DNA of 43,148 bases from Acidobacteriota bacterium (GTDB taxonomy: Bacteria; Acidobacteriota; Thermoanaerobaculia; Multivoradales; J023). The translations under genes were made by a program, and so were the position numbers. This document shows, piece by piece, positions 27,468 through 35,624 of this stretch. The notes beneath the pieces are model-generated. The model worked only from the letters and a program-made list of their open reading frames with translations, was not told the DNA's origin and searched no databases. Positions within the stretch are counted from its first letter, which is position 1; every line of letters starts with the position of its first letter. Location of the stretch: positions 1 to 43,148 of the forward strand of contig JAJCXO010000064.1 in NCBI GenBank assembly GCA_029263395.1, given 5' to 3'.

Positions 27468-28757
27468 CTAAGCGAAAACCTTCTCGGCACCAAGATCCAA
27501 GGCCAACGACCGACGATCCGGATCGCGATAGACGACGTGCATGTTGTCGGGGCGTTGGGTCTTCAGCCAGCCATCCAGTTTCGCAAGGGCTTCTTTCTGT
27601 TTTCGCAGACTGTTCCGCCGGTTGGCTGATGCCTCGGAAATGCGCTTGAAGGCTTCGTTGGGGAAGGTCAGGTGGAGGGTGAAGTTGTCGTTGCGGGTTT
27701 GTTGCCGACCGGCGACCAACATGTCGAGGGTGGCGGTGTCGGGATTGTCGTGTTCGCCGTTGGCTGAGATCAGGTAGTGGTTGGCGGTGATGTCGCGGAA
27801 GGTTTCTTGCTTGACGTTGCGGTCGCTGCCATGGTGCGGCAGTTTGAAAACGTCCACTGCGATCTTGCCTTGGTCGTCCAGCAAGCCTTCTGCTTCGAGG
27901 CCTTCATAGAGGTCGTCGCCGCGGGCGTCGCCGGTTAGCAGCATAGTTTTCCCGTCGCGTTCGGCGAGGACAATGATGCTGGAGAGATTAAAAGCCGAGC
28001 GATCGTCGAACGAGGCACCTTTGGCCTTCGCACGTTCCTTTTCCAAGATCTTCGGCAGGTCTTTTTTCCACTTGGCGCGCAGCTGGTCGATGCGTTGTTT
28101 GTCGGGACCGAGCAGGGTGAGTTTGACGCCATGCCTGGCACCATTCAGCGTTGTGACCGAATCATGCTCACCACCACGCATGATGAGGCCCTCTCCGTAG
28201 TGTGGGTTCACGTCGATATTCAGATAGTCGACATCATTTAGCAGCTGGCGACCTTGTTTGGTGCTGGCGACCACGGCACGTAAGTCGTGGTCGTCACGCC
28301 CTTGTTTGGGTATCGCCACCGGGTCCAACTCGCTGATGCTGGCGGTTTGCGCCAGGTGGGTCATCAGTGTGGTGGTTTCGGCTGCTCGCGCCTTCTTGTC
28401 CTCGAACACGAGATCTTCGAAGCCGTTGAACCACAGTGTTTTGAAGTCCACCGGTGCGTCGGGAATGCCCGGGTCGTCGCTGCGTAGCTGAGAGGTGAGA
28501 TCGAGAATGCCGGCCAGGTGGTCGGCGTCGGCGTGGCTCACCATGACCATCTCCAACATCAGCTTGCCATTCGCTTTCGGCCGCTTTGGCCAGCGGAGCC
28601 TGAGCTCTTCCAGCCGGGGACGCAGGAAGTTCTTGTACACCCCGTAATGGCCGCCGTCGATCAGGATCCAGCGTGGCCTGTTTTTGGATCCATAGTGCAG
28701 GATCAGGGCGTCGCCCTTCTTGGCATAAACCGCTTCGAGGCTGAACCATCCGTCCAT
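27468..28757 (-). CDS. ComEC-type metallo-beta-lactamase-fold hydrolase, last gene of defence-like operon
   Basis: A 429-residue predicted metallohydrolase of the MBL superfamily. It has the opening LILHYGSKNRPRWILIDGGHYG, zinc motif SHADADHLAGI (HxDxDH near residues 74-79), LLTGDARGDD and KLPHHGSDRNV near 307. This is the arrangement of ComEC/Rec2-like hydrolase domains, which act on nucleic acids or nucleotides in several conflict systems. It has no membrane segments and no signal peptide. ATG at 28757 is preceded by AGGAGA. It lies 15 bp after the subtilase gene and is the promoter-distal gene of the four. An MBL enzyme plus a protease plus a STAND protein recalls Avs1-type systems. Confidence 0.88.
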   Translation of the reverse strand: MDGWFSLEAVYAKKGDALILHYGSKNRPRWILIDGGHYGVYKNFLRPRLEELRLRWPKRPKANGKLMLEMVMVSHADADHLAGILDLTSQLRSDDPGIPDAPVDFKTLWFNGFEDLVFEDKKARAAETTTLMTHLAQTASISELDPVAIPKQGRDDHDLRAVVASTKQGRQLLNDVDYLNIDVNPHYGEGLIMRGGEHDSVTTLNGARHGVKLTLLGPDKQRIDQLRAKWKKDLPKILEKERAKAKGASFDDRSAFNLSSIIVLAERDGKTMLLTGDARGDDLYEGLEAEGLLDDQGKIAVDVFKLPHHGSDRNVKQETFRDITANHYLISANGEHDNPDTATLDMLVAGRQQTRNDNFTLHLTFPNEAFKRISEASANRRNSLRKQKEALAKLDGWLKTQRPDNMHVVYRDPDRRSLALDLGAEKVFA

Positions 28758-28772
28758 GTGTCTTCTCCTGTT

Positions 28773-30725
28773 TCAGAGCTTCTGGAGTGCCCGCATCACG
28801 TCGACCAAACCAGCTCCTTGGAAGTGTCGCTCCCGGCCCAGATCGGTGGCGGTCTCCATCAAAACCTGTTTGACGCGCGCCGGCTGACCGATGACCTCCC
28901 GGTGCCGGCTCATCAGCAAAGCAGCGGCGCCGCTAACGTGGGGCGCCGCTTGGCTGGTGCCGTCTTGGCGCTGCTTGCGATCACCCGGCGTGGTGGACAC
29001 AATTTTCTCGCCTGGGGCTACGAGATCCGGCTTGGTGCGACCATCACCGGTTGGGCCACGGCTCGAAAAGTAGCTCACGCCGTAGGTGTGGGGCTCGCGA
29101 CGATGGGTCGAGCCGACTGTGATCACAGCTTCCGTGTTACCCGGGTCGGCGATGCTGACCGTGCGATAACCTTCTTGTCGCTGTTGTTGCACCGTGGTGT
29201 AGATCGAGCGCCCCTGGTTGCCGGCCGCGGCGACAACCAAAACACCGTTACCGACCAAGCGGGTGCATTCTTCACACACTGGGCTGCGACCACAGGCGTA
29301 GTTGCTGACCTCGTGCTCCATCGCCAGACTGAGGTTGACGCCATGGACTTCCAACGTGTCGTACCGTTGATTGAGGCTGCGCACAAATTGTAGCGCCGAC
29401 ATCACCGCAAATTCGTCGCCGCCGCCACCGGCCTTGAAGACCCTCAGATCGTAGAGCTCGATCTCGGGGCACATGCCCTGAAAGGGCTGGGTCGGTTCGC
29501 GTTCGGTGGGTTGTGGCCCTAGTGGGTCGATGGCCTCGGGGTCAGGTCGCCAGTCCGCGCCGAGAATCCCCGCCACGTGGGTGCCGTGGGCCAGTTTTGG
29601 CGTCCGGTAGTCATGGTCGTTGTGGCGGATCCGGAGCGGCTTCTGCTTCGGGTTTTTTTCAAGCCGTTGCTCCAAGGCCTCCCAATCGATCATCCGGCCG
29701 TTGTCGAGGGCCCGTCTTTGGTCCTGTGAAAGCTGCGCTCGGATGTTCGAAAAGTCGTACGTCGCTTTGATGCGGGTGTGGTTGCCTTGTTCGTCGAAAG
29801 CGCGCTCGTAGGGCAGGCCATCGGCTTGCATTTTCCGAAACGCCGCATGGCGAGCGTCGATGCCACTGTCGATGATCGCCCACCGGATCCCTTGTCCGCG
29901 CACGTCGAAGGTGCGGATGGCGGCGTCGGCTTTGGTAGTGACCAAGGAGTGGTGCATGGCGGATTCGATCGGTCGATTACGGTTGATCGAATAAACCCAT
30001 GGGCTGCTGGGTGGTTTTCTTGGTTTCGCCTCTTGCTCCTGGTCGTTGTCTAGGTCTGCCTTGATCGGCTTTTTCTGGCACTCGGCGATGCGCTGCATGA
30101 GGTTGCCGAGGAAATAATCCGCGATTCCCTCGAAGTCATCCTCACGCCCGTCCTTCGGCTTCTTGCGGTTCGAGTGTTGGACCACCCAGAACAAACGCGC
30201 GGCCCAAATGAAGTCCTGGCGAATGAGCCGATGGCGAGTGTTGGGCGGATTGAGTTCGTGATCAGATTCCAGCCCCATCAGGAGCTCTTGACGCACCTGT
30301 GGTGCGAGCTTGGGGTCGGTACTGGCGTGGACCGGGTCCAAGCCGTCGATTGCAGTCAGGCGATTTTGCCACCACCAGCTCATCGGCAGCACGCTACACA
30401 GTAGATCTTCGAAGGTGAGCTTGACCGCAACCACGCTCTGGTTGAAGGCGATTTGAGTCTTTTCGTGAGCCTGGTCGGTGTCTGGTGTTTCACTTCCGGC
30501 ACGCAGCCAGAGTTTGAGCTCCTCGGCAACTTCGCGAGGGGTTTTGGACCAGTCCGGTGTCAGCAACAGGTCCATCGCCTCACTCTTGTTCGCCTGTAGT
30601 CCATAGTGGACAAGCACATCGGAGAGGATGGGCGAGTCTTGAGTGAACCGCTGTCGGCCGCGTTTCTTGTAGGCGAGTTCGGTGAAGTACTTGGCGTTGC
30701 GTGGCTCGTCGTTGAATTTCGCCAT
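28773..30725 (-). CDS. S8 (subtilisin-like) serine protease in defence-like operon
   Basis: A 650-residue protease. Catalytic triad: Asp in RWAIIDSGIDARHAAF near 282, His in HGTHVAGILGADW near 383, Ser in DGTSQAAPHVSGAAALL near 588. The oxyanion Asn lies in VVAAAGNQGRS. There is no signal peptide, so it is probably intracellular, unlike most secreted subtilases. The first ~260 residues form a separate, mainly helical N-terminal region of unknown type (starts MAKFNDEPRNAKYFTELAYKK). They may tether or restrain the protease. A strong AGGAGGAG lies 6 nt before the ATG. It sits 34 bp after the STAND gene. By analogy with protease-bearing STAND systems it may be switched on by the STAND protein and cleave a partner or host target. 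Confidence 0.92.
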   Translation of the reverse strand: MAKFNDEPRNAKYFTELAYKKRGRQRFTQDSPILSDVLVHYGLQANKSEAMDLLLTPDWSKTPREVAEELKLWLRAGSETPDTDQAHEKTQIAFNQSVVAVKLTFEDLLCSVLPMSWWWQNRLTAIDGLDPVHASTDPKLAPQVRQELLMGLESDHELNPPNTRHRLIRQDFIWAARLFWVVQHSNRKKPKDGREDDFEGIADYFLGNLMQRIAECQKKPIKADLDNDQEQEAKPRKPPSSPWVYSINRNRPIESAMHHSLVTTKADAAIRTFDVRGQGIRWAIIDSGIDARHAAFRKMQADGLPYERAFDEQGNHTRIKATYDFSNIRAQLSQDQRRALDNGRMIDWEALEQRLEKNPKQKPLRIRHNDHDYRTPKLAHGTHVAGILGADWRPDPEAIDPLGPQPTEREPTQPFQGMCPEIELYDLRVFKAGGGGDEFAVMSALQFVRSLNQRYDTLEVHGVNLSLAMEHEVSNYACGRSPVCEECTRLVGNGVLVVAAAGNQGRSIYTTVQQQRQEGYRTVSIADPGNTEAVITVGSTHRREPHTYGVSYFSSRGPTGDGRTKPDLVAPGEKIVSTTPGDRKQRQDGTSQAAPHVSGAAALLMSRHREVIGQPARVKQVLMETATDLGRERHFQGAGLVDVMRALQKL

Positions 30726-30759
30726 TCAGATCTCCTCCTGCATTGGATCAATCGATAAT

Positions 30760-33756
30760 TTAGCGGTTGCGTAGAAGCCTCTCTAGGCGCTGATCTTTGC
30801 GTAGAAATTCCCAGTCGCTCGCGGGTTGTTCGAGCTCTCGCTGGAAGGTCTTGCGAAGTGATGGATCGTTGTCGAAGGTGGCTTTCAGATACTGGATGGC
30901 GTGTCGGGATCGTCCGAGTTTGGCGTAACAACGGGCGGCCTGGAAGGCCGCGGCAGCTGCCTGCTTTCGGAGATGGATAGGATTCGTCAACGCCTCGTAT
31001 GCCGCTACAAAGCGCCGTGTCGCCTTCAGATACTCTGTGTTGTCTTGAAGCCTGTTTCCTTCTACGATTAGCCGCTCCGCCTTTCTCTCAAGTTTCCGCC
31101 TCAGCCGAATAAGCCAGGTTGCTTCCGAACCGCCTAGGCGAACCCAGGGTGGCTGAGAGGCATGCCGAAACTCCTCGATCTTGGCTAACGTATTTTTAGT
31201 TAGAGTCTCCGCCCGCGCCAGGGCTTGGGCGGCGGCTACACGGCGAGCACTTTCCCGGTCTGTGAGCTCTGTGAGGAGTTCGCGAACCGGCCTTCTATAG
31301 CCTAGGTCGCCCAGAGCCGCCGCCGTGGAACCGCGGACTTTTGCGTCGGAATCACGGAGTGTTTCGATGAGTTCATCGATCACCTTCTCTTCTTCCTCAC
31401 CAACATCACCCAACGCCGCGGCCGCGGAACGGCGGATGTCTGCGTCAGGTTCACGGAGTGTTTCGATGAGTTCATCGATCACCCTCTTATCTCCCTTGCC
31501 GATAGTGCTCAACGCCGCGATCGTTGCAAGACGGACACCGCTGTCGGAATCACGGAGCGTTTCGATGAGTTTATCGATATCTTTCTTGTCTCCTTCGCTA
31601 ACATTGCCCAACGCTACGGCCGCGGAACGACGGACGTCTGGGTTGGAATCACCGAGCGATTCGATGAGTTCATCGATCCTCCACTCTCCTTCGCCGATAG
31701 TGCTCAACGCCGCGACCGTGGCACGACGGACGCTGCTGTCGGGCTCTTGGAGCGAGTCTAGGAAGTCATCGTAATCTGACTGTTCTCTGAGACCGAATTC
31801 GCGCATCGCTACGTAAGCGGAACGGCGGACCGCGCGGCTGGCGTCGCGCCTAGCGGCTTTAGAGAGGGCGACGCTTATCCGTTCATCTGCGGTGTTGGCT
31901 TTTCCCAACGCCAGAGCAGCGGAACGTCGGACAACGTCACTAGGCTCATAGAGCGCCACGAGGAGTGCATCGATCACCCTCTCGTCATCCGAGCCGACGT
32001 CTCCTAACGCCTGCGCCGCGGAACTGCGGACGTATGAAAATGGGCTACGAAGTGCCTCGAGGAGTGCATCGATCCCTAGTCCAGTATCTGAGTCGATGTC
32101 GCGAAGCGCTGCCGCAGCAGAACGGTGGACCACTGGGTTGGCATCTCGGAGAGCCTCGAAGAGGGCTTCGGTGACTTGCTCATCTGCCTGGCCAACCTCA
32201 CCTAGCACCTTCATCGCCTCAAGGCGGACACTTGGGTCGCTGTCGGAGTGAGCTGAGAGAAGTGCTGTCGTACCTTGTTCATCATGGCCTAGTCCGAGCA
32301 GCAAACGACCCACTGCGACACGCTTCAACACCGAATCTAGCCGCTCCCAGTTCTTGTCTGCAAACAAGCCTAGACCTAGTCGAGCTCGAACCGTGTTGCG
32401 GGCGTCCAGATCGCGTAAGTCTTCTAACAGTAGACCAGTGGTACCAATATCCGGAAAGAGCCGCCATCCGAACGGCCGGCCGCGCTCGATCACGATCTCC
32501 TCTTGCTGAGCTTCGTATTGCGGAGGCGTCAGAGCGGCGTAGACGGTCGCGTACGACATCCCGACGTAAACCAGCAAGGCGACGAACAGGATCACGCCTG
32601 GAATCACACCCAACCAAAACCGACGCTTCGCCAGAACCGCCTCGCGTTCGGCCAGCCATTCTCTGATCGCGGCCACCAGATAGTCGTGACGCAGCTCGTA
32701 CCAGACGGTGCCGCTGCCCGTCTCCCAACGCAGGATCTTGTTGTCCGCCAGCAGATTCAACAAATTTTCCAGCGCAGCCAACGACTTCCAATTCACCGCC
32801 GCTGCCAAGTCTTCGGACGACCGGAACCGCTTGGTGCCATCGGGCGTCTTCAGGGCGTCGAACACCCGGACCATCAGGCGATGACGTGATCGTGGAATCG
32901 CTCCTAAGCGTTGCGCGAGATCCTCTGCGAGGATCTTTTCGGCACCACCGCAGATCTCATAGTCGTTGGTGGTGATTCGCCCTTCCGGGGATCGGCGCTG
33001 CCACAGATGTTGGCAAACGACCTGAAGCTTGATCGGCTCCACCTTGGACGCACCGTCCGCCAAGTCATAGAAGATCCGCTCGGCGAGACCTTCGTCGATT
33101 CCGCCACCCACCACCTCGAGCGGTCCTTCGATCGCACGTACGCCTTGTGGTTTCGTGAACCGCTCCAGGCGGACGTTGGCATTGTGATGAAAGATCGATG
33201 GGATGGCGCGACGTAGCTCATGGAGGTTGGCGAAGTAGTCTTCGCGCAGCGACAACACGATGTAGACGGGTAGCTCGTTGTTGTAACGGACCTTCGCCAA
33301 CGCTTCGATGAACTTCGCCCGCAGCTCGTCGTGATTGGGGTAGACGACGAAAAATTCCTCGAATTGATCTAGGAAAATCACCATCGGTTGGCCGGCGGCT
33401 TCCGTTGCCGTCTTCAGCGACTCGACGAGATCAACTCTGCCGTCGTCTTCGAGGTTCAAGCGTTCGGCGACCGCCTTCTGGATCGAACGGATCGGGTTCA
33501 CGCCGAGCCGGGTGTAGACGGTGCTGTAGCCGAGGTTCTCGAGCTCCGGCCGGACACCTGCGTTGATCAGCGAGCTTTTCCCGGAGCCGGAAGGGGAAAA
33601 TAGCACCAGCAGGCGTGCCGAGACGATCTCTCCCACCGTCTTCTGGACCTCGCGCTCACGGCCGAAGAAGAGATCCGCGTCCGCAAAGCGGTAATAGTCG
33701 AGATACTTGTAGGGCTCTCGCTGGCCCGCAGGTGGCCGCTTGGATTCGGTCAGCAT
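30760..33756 (-). CDS. Membrane-anchored nSTAND NTPase with HEAT-repeat and helical C-terminal sensor
   Basis: A 998-residue STAND-type switch. Residues 1-~360 are an nSTAND1-like NTPase: YRFADADLFFGREREV, P-loop FSPSGSGKSS (53-62), Walker B MVIFLDQFEEFF near 125, then winged-helix-like LDNLLADNKIL-type sequence. A hydrophobic segment near 377-402 (GVIPGVILFVALLVYVGMSY) would anchor it in the inner membrane. From ~500 to ~830 run about ten HEAT-like repeats, four of them 33 residues long and near-identical at the DNA level. The last ~150 residues are TPR-like helices. STAND proteins oligomerise when the repeat region binds a ligand such as a phage protein. It overlaps the SIR2 gene by 7 bp, so the two are translationally coupled. 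Confidence 0.9.
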   Translation of the reverse strand: MLTESKRPPAGQREPYKYLDYYRFADADLFFGREREVQKTVGEIVSARLLVLFSPSGSGKSSLINAGVRPELENLGYSTVYTRLGVNPIRSIQKAVAERLNLEDDGRVDLVESLKTATEAAGQPMVIFLDQFEEFFVVYPNHDELRAKFIEALAKVRYNNELPVYIVLSLREDYFANLHELRRAIPSIFHHNANVRLERFTKPQGVRAIEGPLEVVGGGIDEGLAERIFYDLADGASKVEPIKLQVVCQHLWQRRSPEGRITTNDYEICGGAEKILAEDLAQRLGAIPRSRHRLMVRVFDALKTPDGTKRFRSSEDLAAAVNWKSLAALENLLNLLADNKILRWETGSGTVWYELRHDYLVAAIREWLAEREAVLAKRRFWLGVIPGVILFVALLVYVGMSYATVYAALTPPQYEAQQEEIVIERGRPFGWRLFPDIGTTGLLLEDLRDLDARNTVRARLGLGLFADKNWERLDSVLKRVAVGRLLLGLGHDEQGTTALLSAHSDSDPSVRLEAMKVLGEVGQADEQVTEALFEALRDANPVVHRSAAAALRDIDSDTGLGIDALLEALRSPFSYVRSSAAQALGDVGSDDERVIDALLVALYEPSDVVRRSAALALGKANTADERISVALSKAARRDASRAVRRSAYVAMREFGLREQSDYDDFLDSLQEPDSSVRRATVAALSTIGEGEWRIDELIESLGDSNPDVRRSAAVALGNVSEGDKKDIDKLIETLRDSDSGVRLATIAALSTIGKGDKRVIDELIETLREPDADIRRSAAAALGDVGEEEEKVIDELIETLRDSDAKVRGSTAAALGDLGYRRPVRELLTELTDRESARRVAAAQALARAETLTKNTLAKIEEFRHASQPPWVRLGGSEATWLIRLRRKLERKAERLIVEGNRLQDNTEYLKATRRFVAAYEALTNPIHLRKQAAAAAFQAARCYAKLGRSRHAIQYLKATFDNDPSLRKTFQRELEQPASDWEFLRKDQRLERLLRNR
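31290..31690 (-). repeat. 99-bp tandem repeats encoding 33-residue HEAT units
   Basis: Within the nSTAND gene the block ending in TTCATCGAT (or TTTATCGAT) recurs with its last base at 31380, 31479, 31578 and 31677, exactly 99 bp apart. Each unit encodes a 33-residue HEAT repeat of the pattern xIDxLIETLRDSDxxVRxS. Flanking units are diverged and vary in length, so these four look recently duplicated or homogenised. Confidence 0.85.
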
Positions 33757-34634
33757 TGGCGTTTGATCCCCAAGCTCGGAATCTCGAGGTTGTAGACCTC
33801 AGCCAAGCGGACGGCGAAGTCGGTCAGGTCCTCCTCGATCACGGTGACCTTGCGACTCGACCAATAATCCCGGTCGAAGGCTGACGTGTCTTTCACCAAG
33901 GCGTAAGACTTCTTGGCGAAACGACTTCCGGCTTGCATGGACAGGACACCTTCCCAAATGACCTGGAAGTTCCAGTCGTTCAGGCTGTAGCCGAGAAACA
34001 GCAAGTGGCGCCGGGGAAGCCAAGTTTTGCGGAAGTAATCCGGGATCCCGCGATCGGGGTCGGTGAGCTGGGTTAGGTATTGAATGTAGTCCGACTGGGT
34101 GACGACGATGCTGTCCGGTTCGTCGAGCGAGCCGTGCATCTTGTGGAGCACCAATCGTCCGCCATCGAATTCGTGTTCTTCGATCGGCCCTTCGAAGTGG
34201 CCGGTTCTAGAGTCTCGCGGATTGTGGACGTGTCGGGTCAGAGGGCGTTTGTAACGTCGGACCTCTTGTTCGAGGAGATCGTCGTAGTTCGAGCTGATCG
34301 CCATGCGGATCTGCGGCAGCTGCGCCAGGACGGTGTGGATCGGGCGTGGATCGCACGATGGGAGATGTTGCTGCAACTCTTGGACGAGCTGCTGGCGATT
34401 GCCACTTTTGGTGTAGAGAAAATACTCCGCCACCTTCGCTAGATCGGTCGGCGAGCCGTTTTGGTAGCCGCAGCGGTCGGCGATTTTCTTAGAGAGCTGG
34501 CTGCCGACGGGCAGTCCGGGCACGTCATTGCCGTCCGGGTCGGTGTAGCCGGCAGAGGCACCGGCACCGAGAAACGCTAGACAGGTGCCGTCGTCGATGG
34601 TGCTGCGAATGAGCTGGAATAGCTGATCGTCCAT
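33750..34634 (-). CDS. SIR2-domain protein (predicted NADase effector), first gene of defence-like operon
   Basis: A 294-residue SIR2-like protein. The NAD-binding opening is FLGAGASAG (21-29), then SSNYDDLLE (114-122), the catalytic-type His in LHKMHGSLDEP (His167) and FLGYSLNDWNF (213-223). It lacks the Cys4 zinc module of deacetylase sirtuins, which matches the SIR2 group whose characterised members deplete NAD+ in anti-phage systems (Thoeris ThsA, DSR, SIR2-APAZ, Avs5). ATG at 34634; no clear ribosome binding site. Stop overlaps the STAND start by 7 bp. Stand-alone SIR2 next to a STAND protein suggests the STAND protein activates it, as the fused domain is activated in Avs5; this is inference. 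Confidence 0.9.
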   Translation of the reverse strand: MDDQLFQLIRSTIDDGTCLAFLGAGASAGYTDPDGNDVPGLPVGSQLSKKIADRCGYQNGSPTDLAKVAEYFLYTKSGNRQQLVQELQQHLPSCDPRPIHTVLAQLPQIRMAISSNYDDLLEQEVRRYKRPLTRHVHNPRDSRTGHFEGPIEEHEFDGGRLVLHKMHGSLDEPDSIVVTQSDYIQYLTQLTDPDRGIPDYFRKTWLPRRHLLFLGYSLNDWNFQVIWEGVLSMQAGSRFAKKSYALVKDTSAFDRDYWSSRKVTVIEEDLTDFAVRLAEVYNLEIPSLGIKRQC

Positions 34635-34689
34635 CGGCGGTGGCGTATTTTGACGCTGGCTCCCAGAATGAATTTAGTGCGCAGCGGAC

Positions 34690-34925
34690 GAACCCCAACG
34701 GGGTTCTATTCCACCGCCCAGGGTCAGCTGGCGAGAAGCGCCGCGCCACCCTGGGTTACAAAGGACTTTGAATCCGAACCCCAACGGGGTTCCATAAACC
34801 TCACCTGATGCTGCTTCGGCCGGATGTTGTGGAACCCTTTCAGGGTTCGAACCTAATCCGGGTCCACTAACCCAGGGTTGCGCTGCGCTTACCCTGGGCT
34901 TAGGTATGCAACCCCTTCGGGGTTG
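34690..34925. repeat. Inverted pair of composite palindromic (REP-like) repeats
   Basis: Four 7-3-7 hairpins (34690-34706, 34776-34792, 34832-34848, 34909-34925), mostly of the form GAACCCC-AAC-GGGGTTC, flank two larger stems CCCAGGGT...ACCCTGGG (34717-34755 and 34871-34898). Order and spacing show two copies of one composite element, hairpin-stem-hairpin, in opposite orientation: hairpin to stem is 27 bp in both. The same kind of composite palindrome is, from memory, scattered in other bacterial genomes. It lies upstream of the SIR2 gene. Short ORFs across it are artefacts of the palindromes. Confidence 0.85.
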
Positions 34926-35104
34926 GAGTGCCTTCGTTCCCGGCATTTGTATCCCCATGACATTCAATTGATGGTAACTCAGTCACGGCGTCATGATCTG
35001 GATTGATACTTCTTCATGATAGCGGTGGAATCCGCGCTGCTTCAAGCTGGCGTCAGCGGTCGTTGAGCCGCTGGCAGCTGTTTAGCCAGCTGCACGGTCT
35101 CGAA

Positions 35105-35385
35105 CCTCGAATCGGCAGACGCCGAATCACCTCGACGAGGTCCGTCAAGTGGACTTGCAGATGCCGACTCGATTGGACGCGGCCCGTCGATCGGATTTGC
35201 GGATGACGACACGGCTCGACGTGGCCCGCCTGCGCGTTTCGGCAAGTGACGACGTCGTTGGTTTCGGCCCGCCTGCGCGTTTCGGCAAGTGACGACATCG
35301 TTGGTTTCGGCTCGTCAAAGCGTTTCGGCAAGTGACGACACGGCTCGACGAGGCTCGTCAAAGCGTTTCGGCAAGTGCCGAAGTC
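35105..35385. repeat. 43-bp-period tandem repeat array
   Basis: The core GCGTTTCGGCAAGTGACGAC begins at 35234, 35277, 35320 and 35363 (last copy GTGCCGAA), exactly 43 bp apart. More degenerate units extend the phase left to about 35105. Some units contain dyads such as GACGAGGCTCGTC and TTCGGCAAGTGCCGAA. Forty-three is not a multiple of three, so the array is not coding. It is not a CRISPR array, because whole units are related rather than repeat plus unique spacer. Apart from this and the composite palindromes, 34635-35624 holds nothing I can name. Confidence 0.85.
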
Positions 35386-35624
35386 GGAAAATTCGCGATT
35401 GGCCTGGTCTTGGGCTCCGTTATTGACCGACCGGGCAGTAGGTTTCTGGAAAAACAAGCTCGGCATCCCAACGCAAAACTTTTTCTTTAAGGTAGTGATC
35501 GTCGCTGGTGCAATTCGCGACGCAGTCCCAGGTTCTAGCGGTGCTCGGCGCGCAGAGCCACCGTGAAGGCAAGGGGAGGGCGCTGGCGAGGAAGCCAAAA
35601 CTTTTGCGACATAGGAGGTTCGTG

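Noticed and set aside
34674-34967. 97-codon minus-strand ORF upstream of the SIR2 gene
   Set aside because: It runs through the composite palindromic repeats; such frames are recurrent artefacts of these repeats.
35105-35385. CRISPR array
   Set aside because: The entire 43-bp unit is related from copy to copy; there are no unique spacers and no cas genes.
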